In this document: positions 16,180 to 24,767 of the stretch, piece after piece
Layout: each line of letters begins with the position of its first letter
Position numbering within the stretch: position 1 is the first letter of the stretch
DNA from: Elusimicrobium minutum Pei191
GTDB lineage: Bacteria > Elusimicrobiota > Elusimicrobia > Elusimicrobiales > Elusimicrobiaceae
Assembly: GCF_000020145.1 (NCBI RefSeq)
Contig: NC_010644.1
Coordinates: 806,001-870,000 of the forward strand
Length of the DNA stretch: 64,000 nucleotides
Direction of reading: 5' to 3'
Notes under the pieces: model-generated
What the model was told of the DNA's origin: nothing
Database searches by the model: none
Seen by the model: the letters and a program-made list of their open reading frames with translations, nothing else
Position numbers and translations under genes: made by a program

Positions 16180-17793
16180 CTAGTTAACTTTGGGCGCCGC
16201 CGCAAGTATTTCTTTGGAAACGCCGTCCTCAAATTTCTTAAAATTATCAACAAAAGAGCGGGCTAACGCCTTATATTTTTTGTTGTAATCTTCTTTATCC
16301 TTCCAGAGGTTGGAAGGAGTTAGTATTTCCGAAGGTATGCCTTCGCACTCTTCGGGTACCTGAAAACCGAAAACAGGGTCAGTATTAAATTTAACTTTTG
16401 CCAATTTTCCACTTAAAGCGCTGTTAAGAAGCGCCCTTGTGTATTTAATGCTGATTCTGCTTCCCACACCGTAAGGGCCGCCTGTCCAGCCTGTGTTAAC
16501 AAGCCAGCAGTCAGCTTTATGTTCTTTTATCTTTTTCATCAAAAGATCTGCGTATTTGGAAGGGTGAAGCGGCATAAAAGGCCCGCCAAAACAGGTTGAG
16601 AACGTGCTTTGCGGCTCTTTAACGCCTTTTTCCGTACCCGCCACTCTCGCCGTATAGCCTGAAATAAAGTGGTAAACAGCCTGCTCCGGCGAGAGTTTGG
16701 AAATAGGCGGCATAACGCCAAAAGCGTCCGCCGTTAAGAAAATAATGTTTTTAGGATGCGGCCCTTTTTTTGATTCAACAGCGTTATCAATAAAGTTAAG
16801 GGGGTAACATGCCCTGGTGTTTTCGGTAAGAGCGTCGCTGTCTAAATCAAGCGCGCCCGTGTTTTTGTCAAAAACAACGTTTTCAAGCACAGTGCCGAAA
16901 CGCTGTGTTGTTGAATATATTTGGGGTTCGGCTTCCTCGGAAAGTTTGATAACTTTAGCGTAACAGCCGCCTTCAAAGTTAAAAATGCCCCTGTCGTCCC
17001 AGCCGTGTTCGTCGTCGCCTATTAAACCGCGGGTAATATCGGCCGAAAGCGTTGTTTTACCCGTGCCCGAAAGGCCGAAAAATAAAGCGCTGTCTCCATC
17101 TTTGCCCACATTGGCCGAGCAGTGCATGGTTAAAATACCTTTTAAAGGTAAAAAGTAGTTCATAGCGGTAAAAATACATTTTTTATTTTCGCCTGCGTAT
17201 TCTGTTCCCGCAATAAGAACAATTTTCTTTTTAAAGTTAACCAAAACAGCCGTTTCGGACCTTGTGCCGTCATCCGCGGGGTTTGCCTGCATTTTCGGAA
17301 GGCAGAAAACCGTAAACTGCGGTTTAAAGCCTTTTAACTCTTCTTTAGCGGGCTCTATAAACATGTTTTTAACAAACAGGTTTTGCCAGGCCATTGTACT
17401 TATTAAACGTATATTCATGCGTGATTGTTCGTCCGCCCCTACATAAGCGTCACGCACAAATAATTCTTTATCTTCAGCGTATTTAAGGGCTTTGGCGTAA
17501 AGTTTTTCAAAGTTTTCCTCGCTTATCGCTTTATTGCCCTTGCTCCACCAAATATTATCTTTAACATCGTTTGTTTCAACAAAAAATCTATCCTCCGGGG
17601 AACGGCCCGTATGCTTACCGGTTTCAACGCAAATAGGCCCGCCGGCTACAATATTTCCTTCCTCTCTTTTTAAGGCTTCCTCATATAAAGCGGGGGTAGA
17701 AAGGTTCCAGTAAACGGTTTTGTTCGTTTTTATGCCAAGTGATTCCAAGCCAAAATCAGGTTTAAATAAATCAGGTTTTCTCATAGTTACCAT
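16180..17793 (-). CDS. pckA: Phosphoenolpyruvate carboxykinase (ATP)
   Basis: Interconverts oxaloacetate + ATP and PEP + CO2 + ADP. In fermenters it often runs toward oxaloacetate. The 537-residue protein has the ATP-type markers: GGPICVETGKHTGRSPEDRF, MHCSANVG, the P-loop GLSGTGKTTLS, GDDEHGW and the FEGGCYAK metal site, and the C-terminal GWTGGPYGVG..ISI. Its start overlaps the end of the aminotransferase gene. Two ATG codons are possible: 17793, which overlaps, and 17784 (MRKPDLF). The AAAGGA motif is closer to the first. The aminotransferase-pckA pair links aspartate/oxaloacetate to PEP. Confidence 0.96.
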   Translation of the reverse strand: MVTMRKPDLFKPDFGLESLGIKTNKTVYWNLSTPALYEEALKREEGNIVAGGPICVETGKHTGRSPEDRFFVETNDVKDNIWWSKGNKAISEENFEKLYAKALKYAEDKELFVRDAYVGADEQSRMNIRLISTMAWQNLFVKNMFIEPAKEELKGFKPQFTVFCLPKMQANPADDGTRSETAVLVNFKKKIVLIAGTEYAGENKKCIFTAMNYFLPLKGILTMHCSANVGKDGDSALFFGLSGTGKTTLSADITRGLIGDDEHGWDDRGIFNFEGGCYAKVIKLSEEAEPQIYSTTQRFGTVLENVVFDKNTGALDLDSDALTENTRACYPLNFIDNAVESKKGPHPKNIIFLTADAFGVMPPISKLSPEQAVYHFISGYTARVAGTEKGVKEPQSTFSTCFGGPFMPLHPSKYADLLMKKIKEHKADCWLVNTGWTGGPYGVGSRISIKYTRALLNSALSGKLAKVKFNTDPVFGFQVPEECEGIPSEILTPSNLWKDKEDYNKKYKALARSFVDNFKKFEDGVSKEILAAAPKVN

Positions 17794-18992
17794 GTCCTTT
17801 TAACAATTTTACCGCCGATAGTTATTTCGTCGGGTGAGGTTTTATCAAGAGCCCAGCGTATACGCCTTGCCCCTTCAACCACGTTATTTTTAGACGCGCA
17901 GTAGCTTATACGGGCGTAACCGTCTAAGCCGAAAGCGTCGCCCGGCACTACAGCGACTAAAGCTTTTTCAAGTAAAAACTGGGCAAGCTCCATTGAATTC
18001 TTGCCGTAAGCCCTAAAATCAACCAAAGTATAAAAAGTGCCTTCAGGTACAGTTACGCCTACGTCTTTAATTTGTTTAAGCTCCTGCATTAAAGCGTTTC
18101 TGTTTTCCTCAAGCTGGGCTTTTAAGTCGGTTACCACGCTTTGGTCTCCGTTTAAAACGGCTGCTGCGGCCGCCTCCGAAATATCACAGTTACATGATGT
18201 TGTTTGCGCCTGCATGCGGCCCATAGCGGCAATAAGGTCTTTATTTTCGCTTACAGCCCAGCCTATTCTTAACCCGGTTAAGCCGTAAAGTTTACTTACG
18301 CCGTTAATAACAACCAAATTATCAGCGTTTTTGGCGTATTTAAAAGCCACGGGGCATTCCGCGCCGCCAAACACAAGTTTGTTGTAAATATCGTCCATCA
18401 AAAGGAAAATGCCTTTTTCTTCGCAGGTTTCAACAATGCCTTTAATAAAGGCTTCGTCAAAAATCATGCCTGAAGGGTTGCTCGGGCTGTTAACCATTAC
18501 GGCTTTTGTTTTAGGGGTTATTTTAGCTTTAACTTCATCTAAAGTAACTTTTAAACCGTTTGCCGGCTTGACCGGTACGGGAACGCCGCTTACCATTGTA
18601 ACCATTTCGGGGTAGCTTACCCAATAAGGAACGGGGAAAACAACCTCGTCGCCGGGGTTAACCGCAGCAAGTAAAAAATTATAAATAGCCTGTTTAGCGC
18701 CGCTGCTTATAATAATATTTTGCGCTTCAACCGTTTTGCCGTAATTATCTTTGGTATATTTGATAACAGCTTCTTTTAAATCCACGGTGCCTGTGGTGGG
18801 GGAATATTTTATTTTTTCCGTTTTAGCTTTGGCCAAAATCGCTTCAACAGCCGCTTTGGGAGCGGGATATTCAGGCTCGCCTCCGCCCAAATGAATAAGA
18901 GGAAGGCCTTGTTTTTTTAAAGCGTTGGCTTTTGCGTTAATTTTTAGCGTGGCGGAATCCGCCACTACGGAAGAAAGTTTGCTTAAGTTCAT
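17787..18992 (-). CDS. aspC: Class I aspartate aminotransferase
   Basis: PLP-dependent enzyme transferring the amino group between aspartate and 2-oxoglutarate, fold-type I, subgroup I-gamma-like (AspC/AAT). About 401 residues from the start at 18992. That ATG (MNLSKLSSVV) has AGGAG eight bases before it; the longer frame starting at 19016 lacks a ribosome binding site and was not used. Motifs: LGGGEPEYPAPK, SSGAKQAIYN, NSPSNPSGM, LLMDDIYNKL and the PLP-Lys region INGVSKLYGLTGLRIGW. It is translationally coupled to pckA (overlapping ends) and probably supplies or drains oxaloacetate. Alanine-specific activity cannot be excluded from motifs alone. Confidence 0.92.
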   Translation of the reverse strand: MNLSKLSSVVADSATLKINAKANALKKQGLPLIHLGGGEPEYPAPKAAVEAILAKAKTEKIKYSPTTGTVDLKEAVIKYTKDNYGKTVEAQNIIISSGAKQAIYNFLLAAVNPGDEVVFPVPYWVSYPEMVTMVSGVPVPVKPANGLKVTLDEVKAKITPKTKAVMVNSPSNPSGMIFDEAFIKGIVETCEEKGIFLLMDDIYNKLVFGGAECPVAFKYAKNADNLVVINGVSKLYGLTGLRIGWAVSENKDLIAAMGRMQAQTTSCNCDISEAAAAAVLNGDQSVVTDLKAQLEENRNALMQELKQIKDVGVTVPEGTFYTLVDFRAYGKNSMELAQFLLEKALVAVVPGDAFGLDGYARISYCASKNNVVEGARRIRWALDKTSPDEITIGGKIVKRTW

Positions 18993-19293
18993 TAATAATT
19001 CTCCTGATAAAGGCAAAAAAAATGACGCGGGGTAATCTTTTTTTTAACGGTAAAGCCAAAAGGACCTCACGCAATATTTTCTATAGCCGTGTTGCTTAAA
19101 TATGCTTCTATAAGAACATTCTACAAAAAAAGACGTATAAACTTTAATAAAAAAAAGACCTATAAAAATCTTACGGCTGATAAAAAGCCTCTACATAAGA
19201 AAATAAAAAGCGTTTTGCGCCCTGCTTTGGCTTAAACGGGGACAGGAGGGAATGTTTTTAATGCCGCTTATACTTTTGGTAACCACAATATAA

Positions 19294-19326
19294 AAAACAA
19301 ACCCGTGCCAAAAGCACGGGTTTGTT
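19294..19326 (-). terminator. Terminator of the rex-adhE-hydrogenase operon
   Basis: The stem AACAAACCCGTGC/GCACGGGTTTGTT lies just beyond the hydrogenase stop. The rest of the gap from 18993 to 19293 shows no gene; it should carry the aminotransferase-pckA promoter. Confidence 0.85.
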
Positions 19327-19358
19327 AATATATTTTACGCTATTTCTTTGACTAAAGT

Positions 19359-20807
19359 TTATTTTGAAGTATTTGAGCTGTCCGTTCCCAATACGGAAAT
19401 GGCGTCTGTAATAGTTTTTTCCAAAGCTTCTTTGCCGTAAGCGTCAACCTGGTTTTTATCTTTAGGACCGTGGGTAAGGCAGCCCGCGCCGCCTATACAG
19501 CCGCCCTGGCAGGCCATACCTTCTATAAAGTTGCCGTCTAAAATTTTGCTTTTTGCTTTTAATAAAGCCATTTTGCAGGCTTCAAGCCCGTCGCAGATAA
19601 CAGGCTTGCACGCAAAGGAACTGCCTTTTTCTTTAAAAGCTTGGGCAACAGCGTCTGAAAGTCCGCCGCTTCTTGCAAAAATTCTGCCATAGTAAGAAGC
19701 GTTATCAAGAACGCCTTCTTCCAAAGCGCCTAAATCAATATCCTTGCTCCCAAAAAGAGCCTGAAGTTCTTCAAATGTTATTACATTATCAACATAAGGG
19801 CGCACATTATCTAAATGGGCCTCCATCTTTTTTGCGGTACAAGGGCCGATAAACACAACCTTAGCGCCTGGAGTTGTTTCTTTAATGTACTTTGAAATTT
19901 CCGCCATCGGGGAAAAATTATGCGATATATCTTTTTCCAAATCAGGAAAATTCTTTTTAATATAACTTACAAAAGCGGGACAGCAGGAGCTTGTTAAAAA
20001 ACCCTTTTCCTCAAGTTCGGAAGATTCCTTCATAGCCACCATATCGGCGCCCAAAGCGGCCTCAACCACGTGGTAAAAACCCAGCTTTTTTAAACCCGTG
20101 ATAACCTGCCCGAGTTTATAACCAGAGAACTGGCTTGATATGGAAGGCGCCACAACGGCGTACAATTTATATTTTGTGTTATTTTCGCTTTTCTTTATTA
20201 AATCTATAACGTCTAAAATAAAAGATTTATCCATAATAGCGCCAAACGGGCACTGGTTAATGCAAGCGCCGCAGGAAACGCATTTTTTATCGTCAATTTT
20301 AGCTTCTTTCGTAGAATTCATGGAAATGGCATTTACGACTTTGCAGGCTTTTTCGCACGGACGTTTATAAGAAAGTATTGCACTGAAAGGGCATACTTTG
20401 GCGCACAAACCGCATTCCACGCATTTTGTTTTATCGATATGCGCTTTTTGTTCATGGTCAAAACTTATGGCATTTTTGGGGCAAACTTGCTCACACCTGT
20501 GTGCTATACAGCCGCGGCAAGCGGCGGTTACTTCATAGCCGCCCACGGGGCATTCATCACACGCTATATTAATAACTTCAACAATGTTGGCGCGCCTTTT
20601 GTCGCCGCCTATGGCTATTTTTACGCGTTCGGACACTATGGCCCTTTCTTTATAAACGCAGCAACGCATTGTGGCGTTTTTACCGGGAATAATGTTTTCC
20701 GGTATCTTCATCATATTCTCAAGCAGTTTGTCCTCAAAAGCGTACTTGGCTACTTCTTTTAAAACTTTGTATTTCAATAATTGTACTTTAGTGTCAAATT
20801 TAATCAT
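19359..20807 (-). CDS. [FeFe]-hydrogenase, catalytic, group B-like
   Basis: A 482-residue [FeFe]-hydrogenase reducing protons with electrons from ferredoxin-type carriers. The three H-cluster motifs are intact: L1 TSSCCPAF (C275, C276), L2 IGPCTAKKME (C323), L3 MACQGGCIGGAG (C433, C437). Both L1 cysteines of active enzymes are kept, including the proton-transfer Cys. N-terminal to it are three 4Fe-4S binding sites (Cys-rich segments near 97-109, 129-139 and 176-186) plus a CDECP motif near 83. No NADH-binding partner is adjacent, so it is likely ferredoxin-dependent. It is the last gene of the rex operon. AAGGA precedes the ATG. Group B is assigned from domain layout, not from phylogeny. Confidence 0.88.
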   Translation of the reverse strand: MIKFDTKVQLLKYKVLKEVAKYAFEDKLLENMMKIPENIIPGKNATMRCCVYKERAIVSERVKIAIGGDKRRANIVEVINIACDECPVGGYEVTAACRGCIAHRCEQVCPKNAISFDHEQKAHIDKTKCVECGLCAKVCPFSAILSYKRPCEKACKVVNAISMNSTKEAKIDDKKCVSCGACINQCPFGAIMDKSFILDVIDLIKKSENNTKYKLYAVVAPSISSQFSGYKLGQVITGLKKLGFYHVVEAALGADMVAMKESSELEEKGFLTSSCCPAFVSYIKKNFPDLEKDISHNFSPMAEISKYIKETTPGAKVVFIGPCTAKKMEAHLDNVRPYVDNVITFEELQALFGSKDIDLGALEEGVLDNASYYGRIFARSGGLSDAVAQAFKEKGSSFACKPVICDGLEACKMALLKAKSKILDGNFIEGMACQGGCIGGAGCLTHGPKDKNQVDAYGKEALEKTITDAISVLGTDSSNTSK

Positions 20808-20817
20808 AATCGGTTCC

Positions 20818-21990
20818 TTAAAAATAGTTTAATTTAACTCTTTTGCCCATTTTTTCAAGGCAGGAGGACAATTCTTTAACCAACTGCATTTTTATATTAA
20901 AGTTTATAGGCAGCTCCGGATTTTGGTGGGCGGGGTTCATGGCCAGCCCTACATAAAAGTTTATATCCGTAGCTTCCTCAAAAAGCAAGCGTGCTATCCT
21001 CGACGCGCCGTCTTTTTTATAACTCCATTGGCTGTAGGTGTTATTATCTTTAAGATAATCCTTAGCGTAACTTAACACTTTGTTTATTGTAACAACACCT
21101 TCAGTAACAAGATCCACACCTTCAATTTCCGCCGTGGGCGGCACATCGGGGTCTAAAAAATCAAGTTTAGCAACAAGCGGCTTATTTAAAAATTCCGCCG
21201 CTATTTTGGAGGTTGTTCCCCCGCACAATATATGTTTACCCTCTTTAGAGAAAAACAAAGAAAGCATTCTTTGGCAGTCATCCCTGTCGGAAGGGGGGCC
21301 TATCATAAGGTTCATTGGTTCCCTTTTGGCTATTCTTACTGTGCAGACAGTAGTGTCGTCGCCGGGTTCGCCGCCGTAAAGGGCAAAACATTCGTCTAAT
21401 AATATTTTTGTAAGCGTTTTCGCGGTATAGCCGGAAAGACTTATATCTTTCATAAAATTAACAATATTGTCCCTTGTCCAGCCGAAGTTAAGGGCCGGCC
21501 CCACACCGGCGTGTACGGCGCCGTCGCTCATGGCGATAAAAATATCATTTTCCTGAAGTTTGACTTTGGAACGGTGTATTTTTTTGCCGTTAATATCCAT
21601 CATAACGGAAGATAATTCAATATTTTGGCCGTTTCTGAGCAAGATTACATTAGGGTTGTCATAGCATATAATCTCAACTTCTTCATTATCAATAAAATTC
21701 AAAATTGTAAATGTGGAATAAGCAAGCCCCCTGACGGAGCAAACAGGCAAAGTGGCGGTAACGGTTTCTACGCAATCCTCAATTTTTATATTTTGGGAAA
21801 GCATTGTGGTAATAATTTTTGAAGTGAGCGAAGATAAAATATTCGCTTTAACTCCGCTGCCCAGCCCGTCGGACAAAACTATAACTGCAGAGGACCTGTC
21901 ATAATTTACAATGTCAACATGGTCCCCGCAAATATACTCTCCCTTCTTTATTAAACTTTGCCAGCCAATGTCTACATAAAGGTTATTCAT
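20818..21990 (-). CDS. SpoIIE-type PP2C serine phosphatase
   Basis: A 390-residue cytosolic phosphatase with a SpoIIE-like PP2C core (residues about 1-225): metal-binding VIVLSDGLGSGVKAN, ALxxG-like region, IFIAMSDGAVHAG and GEPGDDTTVCTVRI, matching the three Asp-containing PP2C motifs. Residues about 230-390 form an additional domain (LMIGPPSDRDDCQRM, ILCGGTTSKIAAEF) of unknown function. The gene overlaps the sensory hydrogenase gene by eight bases, so the two are co-translated. Such phosphatases are known next to sensory [FeFe]-hydrogenases. The inferred role is to pass the H2/redox signal on by dephosphorylating a protein; the target is not visible in the window. Confidence 0.85.
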   Translation of the reverse strand: MNNLYVDIGWQSLIKKGEYICGDHVDIVNYDRSSAVIVLSDGLGSGVKANILSSLTSKIITTMLSQNIKIEDCVETVTATLPVCSVRGLAYSTFTILNFIDNEEVEIICYDNPNVILLRNGQNIELSSVMMDINGKKIHRSKVKLQENDIFIAMSDGAVHAGVGPALNFGWTRDNIVNFMKDISLSGYTAKTLTKILLDECFALYGGEPGDDTTVCTVRIAKREPMNLMIGPPSDRDDCQRMLSLFFSKEGKHILCGGTTSKIAAEFLNKPLVAKLDFLDPDVPPTAEIEGVDLVTEGVVTINKVLSYAKDYLKDNNTYSQWSYKKDGASRIARLLFEEATDINFYVGLAMNPAHQNPELPINFNIKMQLVKELSSCLEKMGKRVKLNYF

Positions 21991-23662
21991 CGTTAATGCT
22001 TTCCTTTAGTTTTGTGAGAGAGGTTTTTGTTTCCGCCACCGTTTCCCCTAATAAAGAGGCGATTTCCTGCACGATACGCATTTGTTTATCGGCAACGTTA
22101 TCGGCGGTTTCTATAGTTTTCCTTCTAAGTTCTTCTTTTTTCTTTTCTTCTTCTTTTTCGGCGGTAATATCTCTCATAATACAAATAAGAATATGAAAGT
22201 CCCTGTCGTACAAAACAGTTTTTTCGACATATTTTTTGTATTCGGAAAGATAGGTAATTCTTTCCCTCACGCTTGCGCCGCTGTCGCGCACCTGCATAAA
22301 AATCTGCGGATCTAAAATGCGTACGACAGGCTCGCCCAAAACATAAGAATGGTGGGCTATATTCATAAGTTTGCAAGCCGATCTGTTAATTTGCTGAATT
22401 TCTAAATTCTCATTAAGAACCAAAATAGCGTTTGGCGTGTTATTAATAATATTGTCAGAAAAGCTTTCCGCCTTGTCTTTTAAAAACGGCAGGCACATTG
22501 ATATATTAGCGTTACCCAGGTAAACGGCGGCGGCCTTTTCCCTGCAGGTATTATAACCGCACGAAGCGCAGTTGAGTTCATGCTCGGGTTTTGTTTTGCC
22601 CATCTGCTTTAAAATTTCCTCTATTTCATGGGGGGGAATTTCTTTTTTATTAAAATGCAGCGGGTTGCGTTTTTGTGTTATCTTGCCGGAATAATCTTCA
22701 ACCTTAAAATCTTTTTCACCCGCATAAGCGGCAACCTGCATATAGCCTTTTATGGGCGAACGGTTGTATTTTTCCATAATAGGGCCGCCTATACAGCTGC
22801 CCTTACAGGCGGACATTTCTATAAAACAGCGGAAAATGTTGCCATCTTTAATATCGTTAAGAGCGTCTATACACGCTTCCGTACCGTCAACCGCTATATA
22901 CTTATATTCCCCTTTTTTAGCGGTGCCCCTCATGGTTTTTAATATCCCTCCCGAAGTTGGAAAAAACCTTGCCTTGCCTTCCGCGGTTTTATTTTTTTCA
23001 GGTTCAACGGTAATTTTTTCCTCTTTGAACCATTGGGTAAGTTCCTCAAAAGTAAGCACGGCGTCCACAATATCGGGGTAACGCTGGGCTTCGTCTTTTT
23101 TAGATACGCAAGGTCCTATGAAAACTGTTTTCGCGCCGGGATAACGTTTTTTTATATCCCGGCAATGCGCCTGCATAGGTGACATTACATTGGCTAAATA
23201 CTTAAGCGCGGAGGGAAAATGCTTTTGAATAAGCAAATTAACCGAGTGGCAGGAAGAGGAAATTAAAATATCATGTTCTTTTTTAGCCAAAATATTTTCA
23301 TACTCGTTTTTAACCATTGTGGCGCCTATGGCGGTTTCCTCAGCAGAATGGAACCCTAGCTTTTTAAGCGCTTTACTTAAAGACTTTATACCCGCGCCGC
23401 CGTAATTTGCAATAAATGAAGGAGCAAGGCTTGCTATTACAGGTTCTTTACCGTAAAGCATTACCTTTACTTTTTCAATATCTGATTCAATTTGTTTTGC
23501 GCCCTGCGGGCAAACAACAAAGCACTGTCCGCACAAAATACATTCATCATTAATGATATGGGCTTGGTTGCCGGACACTCTTATAGACTTAACGGGGCAA
23601 TGCCTTATGCATTTGTAACAGTTTTTGCAATTTGATTTTTTTAATTTTAAAATTTCCCGCAT
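21983..23662 (-). CDS. hydS: Sensory-type [FeFe]-hydrogenase with PAS domain
   Basis: A 559-residue protein that resembles HydS (group C) hydrogenases. Two 4Fe-4S sites lie at the N-terminus (C12-C22; C41-C51). The H-cluster domain follows with L1 SSSCHS (one Cys, C138), L2 IGPCVSKKDE (C185) and L3 MSACKGSCIGGP (C286, C290). The L1 proton-transfer Cys of active enzymes is Ser here, consistent with a sensing rather than catalytic role. Next is a CASCGYNTC four-Cys cluster motif (about 365-373) and a PAS domain (about 400-500, VLNENLEIQQINRSACKLMN), then a helical tail. GAGG precedes the ATG. The stop overlaps the PP2C phosphatase start. HydS is known from Thermotoga and Ruminococcus; a direct test of H2 sensing in this lineage is lacking here. 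Confidence 0.87.
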   Translation of the reverse strand: MREILKLKKSNCKNCYKCIRHCPVKSIRVSGNQAHIINDECILCGQCFVVCPQGAKQIESDIEKVKVMLYGKEPVIASLAPSFIANYGGAGIKSLSKALKKLGFHSAEETAIGATMVKNEYENILAKKEHDILISSSCHSVNLLIQKHFPSALKYLANVMSPMQAHCRDIKKRYPGAKTVFIGPCVSKKDEAQRYPDIVDAVLTFEELTQWFKEEKITVEPEKNKTAEGKARFFPTSGGILKTMRGTAKKGEYKYIAVDGTEACIDALNDIKDGNIFRCFIEMSACKGSCIGGPIMEKYNRSPIKGYMQVAAYAGEKDFKVEDYSGKITQKRNPLHFNKKEIPPHEIEEILKQMGKTKPEHELNCASCGYNTCREKAAAVYLGNANISMCLPFLKDKAESFSDNIINNTPNAILVLNENLEIQQINRSACKLMNIAHHSYVLGEPVVRILDPQIFMQVRDSGASVRERITYLSEYKKYVEKTVLYDRDFHILICIMRDITAEKEEEKKKEELRRKTIETADNVADKQMRIVQEIASLLGETVAETKTSLTKLKESINDE

Positions 23663-23688
23663 GGCGCAGACCTCAAAATAAATTTAAT

Positions 23689-23928
23689 TTATATTTTTGA
23701 AAGAATTTGGTTCTTAAAAAAGGTTTTTGTTTCCTGGGGCGAAACGGAAAAATTTTCCCCGTTTACCGTAACGCAAACGCCTTTTTGGCAGTTACCCATA
23801 CAGAACGTCCCCGACAGCTCAACTTTTTCTTTAAGATTATTTTCCGCAACGAGGTACTGCAACTCTTCAACTACTTGTCTTGAGCCTTTTAAATGACATG
23901 AACTGCCTATACATACAGTAACTTTCAT
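23689..23928 (-). CDS. Thioredoxin-like [2Fe-2S] ferredoxin
   Basis: A 79-residue NuoE-like/thioredoxin-fold ferredoxin. Four cysteines in the expected order (C5 and C10 in VCIGSSC, C43 and C47 in FCMGNC, with further C52) would ligate one [2Fe-2S] cluster. Such proteins are the small subunit type that accompanies HydABC and sensory hydrogenases. It sits directly upstream of the sensory hydrogenase and can be its electron donor or partner. AAAGGAGAG precedes the ATG. A 32-base perfect palindrome lies between it and the preceding kinase gene. Confidence 0.85.
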   Translation of the reverse strand: MKVTVCIGSSCHLKGSRQVVEELQYLVAENNLKEKVELSGTFCMGNCQKGVCVTVNGENFSVSPQETKTFFKNQILSKI

Positions 23929-23968
23929 AAAAACTCTCCTTTTTTTATCCGGTAGTAAGCTCTAAACC

Positions 23969-24000
23969 AAGTAATCTGTCCCTTACGGGACAGATTACTT
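23969..24000. repeat. Perfect 32-base palindromic hairpin within the operon
   Basis: Two 14-base arms (AAGTAATCTGTCCC and its exact complement) around a 4-base loop, in the 87-base gap between the APH kinase and the ferredoxin. No T run follows on the minus strand, so it is not a standard terminator. It could be an RNA processing or stability hairpin that sets the ratio of adhE/kinase to hydrogenase products, or a protein-binding palindrome. Confidence 0.7.
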
Positions 24001-24015
24001 TACTTCGCTTTAAAA

Positions 24016-24765
24016 CTATTCGTAGTCTACCACGTTAATATAGTGCATCAAGAACTCTTTTTCAACTTCTTTACCTTTAACCGATTGCGACGCCGCCACT
24101 ATAGGCATCCACTTTTGTACATACTGTTTGGCAGTATCGCTTTTTTTACAAAATAGGTCCAAATATTTTTCCGCGCCCTCCATGTTACCTTCAAGATTAA
24201 AAAGCAAATATGTTCTGGCTACGTCCGCCGAAGCGTTGCCCTGGGTAGCGTGGGACCAGTCCAATATATAAGGCGTGCCGTCTTTGCTTATAATAATATT
24301 GCTGGGGTTAAAATCACCGTGGCAAACTTTATCATGCTTAGGCATGCTTTCAAGCCTGGAATGAAGGTCGTATCTGGTTGTCGCGTCAAGGCTTGAGGCG
24401 GATATTTTGCGGTTCATTTTATCTTTAAGCTTATTAAGAAGCGGCGCTTTTTTAGAATGCACCGACATCTGTAAATCTACAAGAAGCTCAAGGTTTTTGT
24501 CAAAATCAGCAGGGTTTTCCTCCATGATTTTAGCAAGTGTTTTGCCTTCAATAAATTCTAATACTATGGCCCATTTTTCGTTAATTTTGGTAACTTCAAG
24601 TATTTTGGGAATATTTAAACCCGTTTCTTCAACACGGGCCTGGTTAAGAGCCTCGTTTAAAATATCCGCTTTAGAAAAATCTTTATCAAAAACTTTAATC
24701 GCTTTATCACCGTCTCTATAAATGGTTTTGGAATTTCTTAAAGCAATAACTTTTTCTAACTTCAT
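24016..24765 (-). CDS. APH/choline-kinase-like phosphotransferase
   Basis: A 249-residue protein-kinase-fold enzyme of the aminoglycoside phosphotransferase/fructosamine kinase group. Motifs: VLEFIEGKTLAKIM (hinge), the catalytic loop VCHGDFNPSNIIIS (HGD...N) and the metal-binding LDWSHATQGNASADVART. The substrate is unknown; antibiotic resistance is not implied. It lies two bases after adhE and 87 bases before the ferredoxin, so it is expressed with redox genes. In this operon the kinase fold and a PP2C phosphatase could form opposite arms of a phospho-signal with the sensory hydrogenase, but a small-molecule kinase role (for example repair of a sugar or a glycation product) fits equally well. 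Confidence 0.82.
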   Translation of the reverse strand: MKLEKVIALRNSKTIYRDGDKAIKVFDKDFSKADILNEALNQARVEETGLNIPKILEVTKINEKWAIVLEFIEGKTLAKIMEENPADFDKNLELLVDLQMSVHSKKAPLLNKLKDKMNRKISASSLDATTRYDLHSRLESMPKHDKVCHGDFNPSNIIISKDGTPYILDWSHATQGNASADVARTYLLFNLEGNMEGAEKYLDLFCKKSDTAKQYVQKWMPIVAASQSVKGKEVEKEFLMHYINVVDYE

Positions 24766-24767
24766 AA

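Noticed and set aside
18993-19016. Eight-residue N-terminal extension of the aspartate aminotransferase
   Set aside because: The ribosome binding site AGGAG lies inside it and serves the ATG at 18992.
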